DNA of 29,414 bases from JAUILA01 sp964563925 (GCA_964563925.1 CAZLZD010000052.1:1-29414); one strand, 5' to 3'. Shown: positions 7,784-15,840, numbered from the stretch's first letter. Numbers and translations are program-made. Notes: generated by a model not told the origin, from the letters alone.

Positions 7784-9346
7784 ATGAAAACTACGAAAAA
7801 ACCACTCCGGGAAATACCATTCTTTTCATCCACTTTTCATGCATACCTGAACCAGGATCCTGAGTTAAGGTCTTTTTACGGACGATATCCCAACCTGGAA
7901 GAAGCCGGCGCACAGGCAAATGAAAAACAATTCGACGTAGGGCACAGACAAATTCTGCACGATGTCCTTCTTTCTCAATATGAGCATCTCGGGCAGACCG
8001 GGGCGGTCGGTTCGAATATAGCAAAGCTCAAAAACGAGAATTGTTATACCGTAGTGACCGGGCACCAGCTGAACCTGTTTACCGGTCCGCTGTATGTCAT
8101 TCTCAAAATGATCACGACCATCAATGCCTGCGAGGAGCTTAAGGCAAAGTATCCGGACAAAGATTTTGTGCCGGTCTACTGGATGGCCTCCGAGGACCAC
8201 GACTTCGACGAGATCAATCATTTTCATTTTAACGGGCAGAAATACACCTGGGAAACCCCGCAGACCGGAGCAGTTGGCAGGTTCTCCGTTACGGACATGA
8301 AACCGCTGCTTACCCGGCTTTCTGCTTTTCCCCCTGCCTTCCTCAATGCCTACCAATCATCGGATACCCTCGCGGAAGCGGTCAGAAAATACATGCACAG
8401 CCTTTTCGGAGAATACGGACTGGTGGTACTGGATGCCGACGACAGCCGACTTAAGTCACTGTTCACGCAGGTTATGCGCGATGATATACTTGAATGCGCC
8501 GTTCAGCCTCTGGTAGCTGATGTCAGCAAAAAGCTGGACGACCGGGGCTTTAAGACCCAGGTATTTGCCCGCGAGGTAAATTTCTTTTTTCTCGAAGACG
8601 GTATCCGTGACCGGATCGAACGGGATGGTGAGCAATACCGCCTGGCAGAAAGCGGACGCACATTCTCCCGCGGGGAAATGGAACAGCTCATTTCAGGTTC
8701 GCCGGAAAAATTAAGCCCGAATGTCATTCTCCGGCCCCTTTACCAGGAGATGGTATTGCCGAATATTGCCTATTGCGGTGGTCCGTCCGAATTGATCTAC
8801 TGGCTTCAGCTTCGGCCCGTATTTGATAAATACGAGGTACCCTTTCCCATCCTGCTCCCGCGAAATTTTGCCATGATCATCCCGGCACACGTGGAAAGAA
8901 AGTGGAACAAAACACGCTGTTCACTGGATGACCTGTTTCTGGACCGCCATGAGCTTCTTAACAAGGCCACGCTGCGCGACAGCGAGCGTGAGGTGACCCT
9001 TAACGGACATAAGGAGGATATCCAGCAGGCATTCAGGCAAATCCAGGCACAAGCAGAGGCGATAGACCCCACCATGGGTCAGCATGTCGAGGCACAATGG
9101 GCCCGGACGGAAAAAAAACTGGTGGGGATGGAGAAGAAATTCATCCGGGCTGAAAAACGCCATCACGATGACCTGCTGCGCCAGATCTGTGACGTGCACG
9201 ATACGTTATTTCCGGGGGGAGGACTTCAGGAGCGGCACGACAACCTCATGAACTTTCTTCAGACCGACCCGGAAATAGTCGGCAAGCTGAAGGAGGAGCT
9301 ATCCCCTTTCGACACCCGTTTCAATATCATCCATTATGGTGAGTAA
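7784..9346 (+). CDS. bshC: Bacillithiol biosynthesis cysteine-adding enzyme BshC
   Basis: 520 residues. BshC joins cysteine to glucosaminyl-malate in the last step of bacillithiol synthesis. Diagnostic is the conserved block VVTGHQLNLFTGPLYVILK followed by VPVYWMASEDHDFDEINHF. The C-terminal half has the long charged coiled-coil (around EAQWARTEKKLVGMEKKFIRAEKR), and the protein ends FDTRFNIIHYGE. I chose ATG 7784 over an in-frame TTG at 7766 because the latter lies in the rimO stop region and adds six non-conserved residues. It overlaps the cyclo-ligase gene by 11 bases. The organism therefore probably uses bacillithiol as its low-molecular-weight thiol; bshA and bshB are not in the window. 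Confidence 0.95.
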   Translation: MKTTKKPLREIPFFSSTFHAYLNQDPELRSFYGRYPNLEEAGAQANEKQFDVGHRQILHDVLLSQYEHLGQTGAVGSNIAKLKNENCYTVVTGHQLNLFTGPLYVILKMITTINACEELKAKYPDKDFVPVYWMASEDHDFDEINHFHFNGQKYTWETPQTGAVGRFSVTDMKPLLTRLSAFPPAFLNAYQSSDTLAEAVRKYMHSLFGEYGLVVLDADDSRLKSLFTQVMRDDILECAVQPLVADVSKKLDDRGFKTQVFAREVNFFFLEDGIRDRIERDGEQYRLAESGRTFSRGEMEQLISGSPEKLSPNVILRPLYQEMVLPNIAYCGGPSELIYWLQLRPVFDKYEVPFPILLPRNFAMIIPAHVERKWNKTRCSLDDLFLDRHELLNKATLRDSEREVTLNGHKEDIQQAFRQIQAQAEAIDPTMGQHVEAQWARTEKKLVGMEKKFIRAEKRHHDDLLRQICDVHDTLFPGGGLQERHDNLMNFLQTDPEIVGKLKEELSPFDTRFNIIHYGE

Positions 9347-9908
9347 GCAGGTACTTCGTGCCACCTACCTGGAAAAACGCCTGTTTCTCAGCGACGACGA
9401 ATATGACCTGCGGAACAAAAAAATTCAGCGTATGTTCACGGAACATATCGACCTGAGCGGCATTCTCCACCTGCACACCTTTCTCCCGATCACAGAAAAA
9501 AGAGAAGTCAATACCTGGCTGTTCATCCATTACCTCCGTGAGGCTTATCCCGGTATAACGCTCTATACATCCCGTTCCCTCAGGACCGGTGAGCTGGAGC
9601 ATTACATCCTTGAGGAGAATACACGGCTCCTCGTGAACAAATGGGGTATTCCGGAGCCTGCAGAAGCGACACCGCTTATTCCCGAACGGCTCGACCTGAT
9701 CCTGGTACCGCTGATCATCTGCGACAAACAGGGTCACCGTATCGGTTACGGCAAAGGCTATTATGACCGCTTCCTGGATAAATTTCCGGGTGCGCTGAAA
9801 GCAGGTGTCAGCCTTTCCCCGTTACTTGACAAAATCAACGTAATGGAAGAACGCGACATCGCACTTGACCTCTGCCTTACGCCCTTTTCTGTCCACCGTT
9901 TTGCATAG
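9336..9908 (+). CDS. 5-formyltetrahydrofolate cyclo-ligase (MTHFS)
   Basis: 190 residues; ATP-dependent conversion of 5-formyl-THF to 5,10-methenyl-THF. The N-terminus has the basic nucleotide-binding helix (SKQVLRATYLEKR). The C-terminal signature is DLILVPLIICDKQGHRIGYG followed by KGYYDRFL, where the family normally shows GYGGGYYDRFL. The ATG at 9336 lies within bshC, giving an 11-base overlap and likely translational coupling. Length is normal for the family. It would be called fau or ygfA in enterobacteria. Confidence 0.93.
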   Translation: MVSKQVLRATYLEKRLFLSDDEYDLRNKKIQRMFTEHIDLSGILHLHTFLPITEKREVNTWLFIHYLREAYPGITLYTSRSLRTGELEHYILEENTRLLVNKWGIPEPAEATPLIPERLDLILVPLIICDKQGHRIGYGKGYYDRFLDKFPGALKAGVSLSPLLDKINVMEERDIALDLCLTPFSVHRFA

Positions 9909-9978
9909 TATCCCCTGAAAAGCAACCTGTTCGCATTCCGTCGATCAGTTTCGGTTGAAAGCAGGCTGAATCCTTACA

Positions 9979-10980
9979 ATGTCAAGAAATGGCCAGGGGA
10001 TCTTTCTATATTGGAGCAAAACAAATAGCAATACTGTGAGAAAGTTTTATCCGATGCTCCTGCTGGCAGTCGTCTACCATACTGCGACAGCCCAGCGAGA
10101 AGATTCGGTGATCGAAGCAGAGATAGCGCGGGAATATGCCGCCTACTATGCCTATATCGACTCGATGGAGCAACACTTAGACTACAGGACAGGTGAAATT
10201 GTTATTGGAAAGGAACTTGCGAAGATCAATCTGCCGGACGGATACCGTTACCTGGATCCTGAAAGCACACAACATATTGTTACCGACACCTGGGGCAATC
10301 CGCCCAGCGAAACGCTGGGCATGATCATCCCGGGGGGCATTAACCCATACGGCATATCCGGATGGGGTGTGGTGCTTTCCTATGAAGAAGAGGGCCATGT
10401 GGAGGACGATGATGCGGCTTCGATCGACTATGACGAGCTCCTGCGTGAGATGCAGGAAGAAGTGGCCCTGGAGAATGAAGTCCGTCTGGAGCAGGGATAT
10501 GATACGTACCAGCTGAGAGGCTGGGCTGAGGACCCTCACTATGACGCTGGTTCACATAAACTTTTCTGGGCGCTGAATCTCCATTTTGGAATGGAAGAGG
10601 AAGATTACCCGGGTACGCTGAATTACAATGTGAGGGTTTTGGGCCGGGAAGGGGTCCTGGTACTCAATGCGGTTTCCGGAATGGAACACCTGCCTGAGGT
10701 TCGCGAACACATGGAATCCCTGATTCCTTCCGTGGCATTTACACAGGGCAACCGCTACGAGGAGTATAATCCCTCCAGTGATAAACTGGCTGCCTATGGT
10801 GTCGGCGCCCTGGTAGCTGGAAATTTGGCGGCCAAGACAGGTCTTCTTGCCATGTTCACCGCCTTCCTGGGGAAGAGCTGGAAATTCATTCTCCTGGGGG
10901 TAGCCGGCCTCGCTGCGCTGATCAAAAAGCACTTTACCGCGCGTCAAAATGCGGGGGAATCCAGAAGGGAAACCACCTGA
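9979..10980 (+). CDS. DUF2167 family membrane-anchored protein
   Basis: 333 residues from ATG 9979. The mature part carries DUF2167 features: DGYRYLDPESTQHIVTDTWG, MIIPGGINPYGISGWGVVLS, EEEGHVEDDDAASIDYDELL and LNLHFGMEEED... near 190-220. A C-terminal membrane region (about 270-310, AAYGVGALVAGNLAAKTG then WKFILLGVAGLAALIKKHF) ends in a basic tail. The signal peptide cut after TATAQ lies about 39 residues in; an in-frame GTG at 10036 gives the compact signal MRKFYPMLLLAVVYHTATAQ (314 aa) and may be the true start. Function of the family is unknown. It is 70 bases after the cyclo-ligase gene and ends at a strong terminator. Confidence 0.85.
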   Translation: MSRNGQGIFLYWSKTNSNTVRKFYPMLLLAVVYHTATAQREDSVIEAEIAREYAAYYAYIDSMEQHLDYRTGEIVIGKELAKINLPDGYRYLDPESTQHIVTDTWGNPPSETLGMIIPGGINPYGISGWGVVLSYEEEGHVEDDDAASIDYDELLREMQEEVALENEVRLEQGYDTYQLRGWAEDPHYDAGSHKLFWALNLHFGMEEEDYPGTLNYNVRVLGREGVLVLNAVSGMEHLPEVREHMESLIPSVAFTQGNRYEEYNPSSDKLAAYGVGALVAGNLAAKTGLLAMFTAFLGKSWKFILLGVAGLAALIKKHFTARQNAGESRRETT

Positions 10981-10997
10981 TGCAAAATGATTGCAGT

Positions 10998-11035
10998 AAA
11001 AAACAGCCTTAAACAACGATTTAAGGCTGTTTTTT
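10998..11035 (+). terminator. Strong, symmetric rho-independent terminator
   Basis: A 16-bp perfect stem: AAAAAACAGCCTTAAA (10998-11013) and its complement (11020-11035), around the loop CAACGA. The A-tract and T-tract are both in the stem, so it can act in both directions. It ends the rimO-to-DUF2167 transcript and insulates the CBM48 gene. Confidence 0.93.
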
Positions 11036-11038
11036 GCA

Positions 11039-11065
11039 TTTACGGCCGTAAACGTTTGCGTAAAC
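11039..11065 (+). promoter_or_regulatory. Palindromic LacI-like operator cluster upstream of the CBM48 gene
   Basis: TTTACGGCCGTAAA (11039-11052) is a perfect 14-bp palindrome. It overlaps AAACGTTT (11050-11057), the core of GTAAACGTTTGC (11048-11059), which has the CG-centred form of LacI/GalR-family operators. CGTAAAC occurs at 11047 and again at 11059. No regulator gene is adjacent. The site is about 90-115 bases before the ATG of a carbohydrate-binding protein. Confidence 0.45.
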
Positions 11066-11152
11066 TCTTTAAAAAAACCTATTAATTGTCATGTTTCTTT
11101 GATTTGTTTGTACCGAAAATCAGGTCAGAATCAAAATTAAAGGACTGAGACT

Positions 11153-11458
11153 ATGGCAATTAAAAAACAATACCTTAAAAGCAAACCAACTGTTAAGGTG
11201 ACACTGACCCTGCCCAAGGAGGCAGCTTCAGAGGCAAAGAAAGTAGAAGTATTCGGAGACTTTACGAGCTGGAAAAAAGGTATCAAAATGACTAAGCTTA
11301 AAAATGGTACCTATAAAACCACGCTGGATCTCGAACCGGAATCAGAATATCAATTCCGTTATCTCATCGATAATTCCACCTGGGAAAATGACTGGGAAGC
11401 TGATAAATACGTCAGCAACGGAGTATCGCTGGAAGAGAATTCAGTAATCGTACTGTAA
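11153..11458 (+). CDS. Isoamylase early-set / CBM48 glycogen-binding domain protein
   Basis: 101 residues consisting of one immunoglobulin-like carbohydrate-binding domain with no enzyme attached. Characteristic blocks are KVEVFGDFTSWKKGIKMTKL, GTYKTTLDLEPESEYQFRYL and STWENDWEADKYV, which match the AMPK-type glycogen-binding/CBM48 fold with conserved aromatic residues. No signal peptide, so cytoplasmic. It is a single-gene transcript bounded by terminators at 10998 and 11461, with a 117-base leader from the upstream terminator. It may tether or regulate glycogen metabolism; no glycogen gene is in the window. AAAGGA 11-16 bases before the ATG may serve as a ribosome-binding site. Confidence 0.88.
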   Translation: MAIKKQYLKSKPTVKVTLTLPKEAASEAKKVEVFGDFTSWKKGIKMTKLKNGTYKTTLDLEPESEYQFRYLIDNSTWENDWEADKYVSNGVSLEENSVIVL

Positions 11459-11460
11459 GT

Positions 11461-11489
11461 GTAAGGGGGCATGGCCCCCTTACTTTTTT
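11461..11489 (+). terminator. Terminator of the CBM48 gene, containing the convergent stop codon
   Basis: A 10-bp perfect stem, GTAAGGGGGC (11461-11470) and GCCCCCTTAC (11474-11483), with the three-base loop ATG, is followed by TTTTTT. The minus-strand omega-amidase TAA (11480-11482) lies in the right arm. The T-tract is only on the plus strand. Confidence 0.9.
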
Positions 11490-12271
11490 ATTTCAAATTC
11501 GTCAGCGTCAAGGAACGCCGGAAACTTTTCCCGGTACCGCTGCAGATCATCGGCGGGGAACACTACCTGGCATGATCCTTCCTGCTCTCCTGCATCGGCG
11601 ATTACCCGCCCTTTCATATCAAAAGCCATTGATCCGCCCTGATGGTCAATTCCATTTCCGTCGGTCCCGATACGGTTAACTCCGGCAGCGTAACACAGGT
11701 TTTCTATGGCCCGGGCCTTCAGCAGGGATTCCCACGCCGTATGGCGCGGGGCAGGCCAGTTAGCCACGTATAGAAGAACGTCATAGCTGAGGCCTCCTCC
11801 TTCACGGCGATTGCGTGACCAGACCGGAAAGCGAAGGTCATAACAAATCATCGGGCAAATTTTCCAGCCCTGGTGTTCCACCACCAGCCGTTCCTTACCC
11901 GGGGAATAAACCTGTTCTTCCCTGGCCATTCGGAAAAGGTGCCGCTTATCATATGATTCATGGGTACCGTCGGGCCGCATCCAGATAAACCGGTTAAAAT
12001 ACTTTCCATTCTCCTTCACGATAAAACTGCCCGCCACTACCGCCTGCAAGCGTTCCGCCTGGAATTTCATCCAGCGAAACGTGGTAAGGTTCATGGGTTC
12101 AGCCAGTTTTTCTGCGTTCATGGTAAACCCCGTGCTGAACATTTCAGGAAGAAGAATAATATCCTGCGGGCCATCCAGGACCGACATCTTCTCCTCAAAC
12201 ATAGCAAGATTGGCCACACCGTTTTCCCAGTACAGCGGGGACTGGATCAATGCCAGGCGCAGGTCGTTCAT
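11480..12271 (-). CDS. Omega-amidase, YafV/Nit2-type carbon-nitrogen hydrolase
   Basis: 263 residues with the nitrilase-superfamily triad E43 (LPEMFSTGF), K109 (YDKRHLFRM) and C143 (MICYDLRFP), plus the supporting glutamate in AWESLLKARAIENLCY. LPEMFSTGF and YDKRHLFR are typical of omega-amidases that hydrolyse alpha-ketoglutaramate and alpha-ketosuccinamate formed by transaminases. Cytoplasmic, no signal. It starts two bases after the def stop, so it belongs to the hemerythrin-ruvX-def-omega-amidase operon. The stop lies in the terminator stem of the convergent CBM48 gene. Confidence 0.93.
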   Translation of the reverse strand: MNDLRLALIQSPLYWENGVANLAMFEEKMSVLDGPQDIILLPEMFSTGFTMNAEKLAEPMNLTTFRWMKFQAERLQAVVAGSFIVKENGKYFNRFIWMRPDGTHESYDKRHLFRMAREEQVYSPGKERLVVEHQGWKICPMICYDLRFPVWSRNRREGGGLSYDVLLYVANWPAPRHTAWESLLKARAIENLCYAAGVNRIGTDGNGIDHQGGSMAFDMKGRVIADAGEQEGSCQVVFPADDLQRYREKFPAFLDADEFEIKK

Positions 12272-12273
12272 TC

Positions 12274-12828
12274 TTATTTCTTCAGTGGTATGGCTATCCG
12301 GTAGTCCACCTTCGCCTTGCCTTTGGAAATATTCTGCAGCTTTCCCTTGAGCATTCTCTTTTTAAACGGCGTCAGGTAGTCGGTAAAAAGCACCCCCTGG
12401 ATATGATCATATTCGTGTTGTATGATCCGCGCTTTCATCCCGTCAAATTCTTCTTCGTGTGCATCCCAGTTTTCGTCGTAATACCTGATTCTCAACGTCT
12501 CAGGCCGTTCGATCTCTTCCCGGATATTGGGGATGCTCAGGCAGCCCTCTTCAAAGGTCCAGGGCTCACCGGTTTCTTCGAGGATTTCCGGATTGATAAA
12601 TACTTTTTTAAAATCGGCCAGTGACTCCTCCTCCATGGGCGTGCCATCCACGACAAACATGCGAATGCTCTTTCCAATCTGCGGTGCGGCCAGTCCGATC
12701 CCATGTGCTGCGTACATGGTCTCAAACATGTCTTCAGCCAGCTCCTTTACATCAATTTCGCCTTTTTCGATATCCCTTGCTTTCTTTTTAAGCACCGGGT
12801 CTCCATACACAACAATAGGGTAAATCAT
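12274..12828 (-). CDS. def: Peptide deformylase
   Basis: 184 residues. Removes the formyl group from nascent protein N-termini using a bound metal. The three family motifs are visible: GIGLAAPQ (43-50), EGCLS with metal ligand C96, and HEYDH with ligands H138 and H142 and catalytic E139. The ATG at 12828 begins MIYPIVVYGDPVLKKKA, the usual Bacteroidota start. It is 39 bases downstream of ruvX and two bases upstream of the omega-amidase gene. Confidence 0.97.
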   Translation of the reverse strand: MIYPIVVYGDPVLKKKARDIEKGEIDVKELAEDMFETMYAAHGIGLAAPQIGKSIRMFVVDGTPMEEESLADFKKVFINPEILEETGEPWTFEEGCLSIPNIREEIERPETLRIRYYDENWDAHEEEFDGMKARIIQHEYDHIQGVLFTDYLTPFKKRMLKGKLQNISKGKAKVDYRIAIPLKK

Positions 12829-12867
12829 ATTCTATAGCTCGGAAAAGTACAAAAATAGGGATTTTGA

Positions 12868-13281
12868 TTAAGAATTCTGAGCGAGGTATGACTGGAGAAT
12901 GATCGCTGCACTTATTTTATCCACATTTTCTTTTCGTGCGCGGTCTTTTTTGCTCATTCCCCCGCTGATCATTGCGTCCATCGCCATTTTACTGGTAAAC
13001 CGTTCGTCTACCGTCACAATGCTCACCGACGGAAATTTGCCCCTGAGTGTATCCACCAGGGTCCTCACCTCGGCCGTTACATGGGTGTCTGTATTTCGTA
13101 ATGTGACCGGGAGGCCTACCACGATGGTCTCCACCTCTTCTTTTTCAAGGTATTCGGATAGAAACGTATGGAGCTGCAGGGAGGACACGGTGACAAGGGG
13201 GGAGGCGATCATCTGCATCGGATCGGTAACAGCGATCCCGGTGCGTTTTTTCCCATAATCCAGGGCCAGGATACGGCCCAC
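12868..13281 (-). CDS. ruvX: Holliday-junction resolvase-like protein RuvX (YqgF)
   Basis: 137 residues with an RNase H-like fold: D8 in ILALDYGKKRTGIAV, VVGLP around residue 54-58, VDERFTS (91-97), and D121 near the end. The family (YqgF/RuvX) is implicated in 16S rRNA pre-processing and in junction cleavage. The start is GTG at 13281, sharing one base with the TAG of the upstream hemerythrin gene (TAGTG), so translation is probably coupled. No ATG at the correct place exists. ruvB is found separately at 25352-26386. Confidence 0.95.
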   Translation of the reverse strand: MGRILALDYGKKRTGIAVTDPMQMIASPLVTVSSLQLHTFLSEYLEKEEVETIVVGLPVTLRNTDTHVTAEVRTLVDTLRGKFPSVSIVTVDERFTSKMAMDAMISGGMSKKDRARKENVDKISAAIILQSYLAQNS

Positions 13282-14030
13282 TAATTAAACTTTATTTTCT
13301 CCGACATATGCTGGCGGACCTGCTGCTCAATCATGAGTGCCTTCGGAAATAAGATATCATTTTCCACCCTGGCGTGGATCTTAAGATCCTGCTCCAGCGA
13401 TTGCAATTCAGAAAACAATACCCGGACCTGGAGGGGTGCGTTTGCCTGAAGCTGATATTCCTCGGTAATGCGGCGAATGCCCTTCATGTCATCATCATGC
13501 TCAGCGTGTTCCATGGAAAAATGGTGGAGGGAATAATTTTCCATCCGGTAATACAGCTGGCTCGGATTGCCCGATCCGTACAGGTAATTGTTCAGCTCCA
13601 GCACATAGGAAAAGAGCGTGTCTTCCTCTTCATAAATATGATGAATAAACTCTTCCACAAACAGGGGGAACACGAACTTAAGATCTTCCAGGATGGGCTT
13701 GTTTTCACCTTCGGCAGGTACACTCTCAATCAGCTTGGCAATGTAAGGAAGCTTCTCCTTGACAAACAGGTAATGAGAATGCTTCAGGTATTCCACCAGG
13801 AGCTCCATCGGAAAATTCTGGAGGGCGAGTTTTTCTTCCCTGGTAACATTTTCAATCGACTCCAGTTTCCGGGACACACTTCCGGGGGAAAGCCCGCGCT
13901 GATGGCATACCTCCCTCAGGGTCTGGTCGTTGTACCGGTAAAACTCAATGCCGAAATAATACAAGACTGCCCCAAAAACGTAATTGTCGTTGACAATATC
14001 CTCTATTTTCCTGTCGATAGATCGAGACAT
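13281..14030 (-). CDS. Hemerythrin-domain protein, divergent RIC/ScdA relative
   Basis: 249 residues. The N-terminal ~60 residues resemble the ScdA_N domain (IVNDNYVFGAVLYYFGIEF then TLREVCHQRGL), but the usual DFCCGG cysteine pair is replaced by EFYRYN. The rest is a helical bundle with candidate diiron ligands H84/H86 (KHSHYLF), H130/H131 with E134-E135 (HHIYEEED), H175/H178 (EHAEHDD), and H219 with E223 (HARVEND). RIC proteins repair iron-sulfur clusters damaged by NO or oxidants. Without the cysteines this may instead be an oxygen/NO sensor or iron store. First gene of a four-gene operon; an exact TAnnTTTG lies 4 bases before the ATG and an FNR-like box about 60 bases upstream. Confidence 0.85.
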   Translation of the reverse strand: MSRSIDRKIEDIVNDNYVFGAVLYYFGIEFYRYNDQTLREVCHQRGLSPGSVSRKLESIENVTREEKLALQNFPMELLVEYLKHSHYLFVKEKLPYIAKLIESVPAEGENKPILEDLKFVFPLFVEEFIHHIYEEEDTLFSYVLELNNYLYGSGNPSQLYYRMENYSLHHFSMEHAEHDDDMKGIRRITEEYQLQANAPLQVRVLFSELQSLEQDLKIHARVENDILFPKALMIEQQVRQHMSEKIKFN

Positions 14031-14034
14031 GATC

Positions 14035-14042
14035 CAAATTTA
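14035..14042 (-). promoter_or_regulatory. Bacteroidota -7 element before the hemerythrin gene
   Basis: On the minus strand TAAATTTG matches TAnnTTTG exactly. It ends only four bases before the ATG at 14030, implying a leaderless or nearly leaderless transcript. No clear -33 TTG was found. Confidence 0.45.
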
Positions 14043-14090
14043 ACTAAGTCGTGAATATATTTTAAGAAATTTCTGTTGTATTACACAGAA

Positions 14091-14104
14091 TTGATTAAAA
14101 TCAT
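14091..14104. promoter_or_regulatory. FNR/CRP-family-like box in the hemerythrin–ctp intergenic region
   Basis: TTGATTAAAATCAT fits TTGATnnnnATCAA at nine of ten defined positions. Its centre is about 68 bases upstream of the predicted hemerythrin start site and about 80 upstream of the ctp one. A second palindrome, AGAAATTTCT, lies at 14065-14074. Confidence 0.4.
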
Positions 14105-14136
14105 TTTTTGAAGCAGCCCGTTTACCTGTTCCAACA

Positions 14137-14171
14137 TTTGAATCCACGAGTCGTTATACAGGTAAATTTTG
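14137..14171 (+). promoter_or_regulatory. Candidate promoter of the ctp–hmgA–rmuC operon
   Basis: TTTG (14137-14140) is followed 22 bases later by TAAATTTTG (14163-14171), a -7-like element with one extra base relative to TAnnTTTG. It ends 18 bases before the ATG at 14190. Spacing fits the Bacteroidota -33/-7 arrangement. Confidence 0.4.
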
Positions 14172-14189
14172 CGTAATTTAGAACGTAAC

Positions 14190-15839
14190 ATGGATATGTC
14201 TGAGCAAGAGAAAAAGCCTTACAAAAATACCCGTTATCAGGTGGGACTTCCCGTCTTCCTGGTGGTGGGTATCGCTGCAGGAATGTTGATCGGAGCGACA
14301 TTCACGGAGAGTACGCCGGTCAATAATGAGCTTAACCGCAGCGTTCAGAAGTTCAGGGAAGTACTCACCCTGATTGACCAGAATTATGTGGAGGAAATAC
14401 AGCCTGAGAAGCTGACCGAACAAGCCATCACCCATATCTTACGGGAGCTTGATCCGCATAGTTCCTATATTACAGCCGCCGACCGCAGGGAGGCTAATGA
14501 AGATCTTCAGGGAAATTTTGAGGGCATCGGCATTGAGTTCAACATTTTTAAAGACACGATTGTCGTGGTAACTCCGCTGCCCGGGGGGCCGAGTGAAGAA
14601 GCGGGAATTCAGGCGGGTGACCGGATTATCAGCATTGACGGTAAAAACGTGGCGAGTGCCGGCTTTACCAATGATGACGTAAGGGATCATCTTAAAGGAC
14701 CGAAAGCTACGCGCGTAGATATTGGCATCAAACGGCCAGGCCAGCGGGATACACTTTCCTTCAGCATTGAACGGGATAAAATCCCCCAGTACAGCGTGGA
14801 TGCCAGCTATATGCTCGACGATGACAAGGGATACATTAAGATCAGCCGTTTTTCTGCCACCACTTACGAAGAATTCAGGGAAGCACTCACCGCACTGAAA
14901 GACCAGGGCATGAAAAAACTGATCATTGATCTGCAGAATAACCCGGGCGGGTACATGGATCATGCCATTCAGATTGCCGATGAATTCCTGCCTGACGAGC
15001 AGCGAATTGTCTATACAAAGGGAAAACAGCGACGCTACAATGAATCTGCAAATGCTGAGCGCACCGGGTTGTTTGAGGAAGGACCGCTGATTGTACTGGT
15101 CAATGAGGGGAGTGCCTCCGCCTCTGAAATTCTGACCGGCGCGCTTCAGGATAATGACCGAGCCCTGATTGTCGGCCGGAGAACCTTCGGCAAGGGGCTG
15201 GTCCAGGCACCGATGGTCCTGAACGATAAGTCGGAAATGAGGCTGACCATTTCCCGTTATTATACGCCGAGCGGCAGATCCATCCAGAAGCCTTACGACG
15301 GGGACGAAGATTATTCCCGTGATATTCTCCGTCGGTATGAAAACGGAGAATTCTTTTCCGCAGACAGTATCCATTTTAACGATTCCCTGAAATACAAGAC
15401 CCGCTCGGGCCGTCTTGTCTACGGAGGCGGTGGCATCATGCCGGATTACTTTGTGCCCCTGGATACGGTCAACACCACTGAATACCTGAACCGGTTATTT
15501 TCTCATAATGTCGTGCAGGAATATACATTCAGGTACGTGAACGAACATAAAGAAGAGCTTGAAGAAATGGGATACGAGAGATTCTTCACTAACTTTACCG
15601 TAACGGATGACATGTTGAGAAATCTGATGTCAGTGGGTGAAGCCAACGGGGTCAAAACGCGGACAGCCGCATTGAAAAAGGAAAAACGACAATTCCAGCT
15701 GCATGTGAAAGCGCAAATTGCGCGGCAGGTATGGGACAGCCAGGGTTTTTATCCGCTTTATAATCAGGATAACGACATTCTCCAGCAGGCCATCAAACTG
15801 TTTGACCAGGCCGGCAACTTAGACCGATCAACCCTATAG
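14190..15839 (+). CDS. Carboxy-terminal processing peptidase (S41 family, CtpA/Prc-like)
   Basis: 549 residues. One N-terminal membrane anchor (about 17-36, VGLPVFLVVGIAAGMLIGA) places the enzyme in the periplasm. A PDZ domain follows at about 105-185 (EGIGIEFNI, GGPSEEAGIQAGDRIISIDG). The S41 catalytic core has S310 (NEGSASASEI), K335 and Q339 (FGKGLVQ) with the spacing of E. coli Prc. A C-terminal extension of about 170 residues is typical of Bacteroidota homologues. I chose ATG 14190 because the upstream in-frame TTG (14169) lies inside the -7 element. The hmgA ATG is one base after the stop, so this heads a five-gene operon. Confidence 0.95.
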   Translation: MDMSEQEKKPYKNTRYQVGLPVFLVVGIAAGMLIGATFTESTPVNNELNRSVQKFREVLTLIDQNYVEEIQPEKLTEQAITHILRELDPHSSYITAADRREANEDLQGNFEGIGIEFNIFKDTIVVVTPLPGGPSEEAGIQAGDRIISIDGKNVASAGFTNDDVRDHLKGPKATRVDIGIKRPGQRDTLSFSIERDKIPQYSVDASYMLDDDKGYIKISRFSATTYEEFREALTALKDQGMKKLIIDLQNNPGGYMDHAIQIADEFLPDEQRIVYTKGKQRRYNESANAERTGLFEEGPLIVLVNEGSASASEILTGALQDNDRALIVGRRTFGKGLVQAPMVLNDKSEMRLTISRYYTPSGRSIQKPYDGDEDYSRDILRRYENGEFFSADSIHFNDSLKYKTRSGRLVYGGGGIMPDYFVPLDTVNTTEYLNRLFSHNVVQEYTFRYVNEHKEELEEMGYERFFTNFTVTDDMLRNLMSVGEANGVKTRTAALKKEKRQFQLHVKAQIARQVWDSQGFYPLYNQDNDILQQAIKLFDQAGNLDRSTL

Positions 15840-15840
15840 T

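Noticed and set aside
14439..15374. 311-codon minus-strand ORF inside the ctp-type protease gene
   Set aside because: The plus-strand protease has all catalytic and PDZ motifs; the antisense frame is open only by codon bias.
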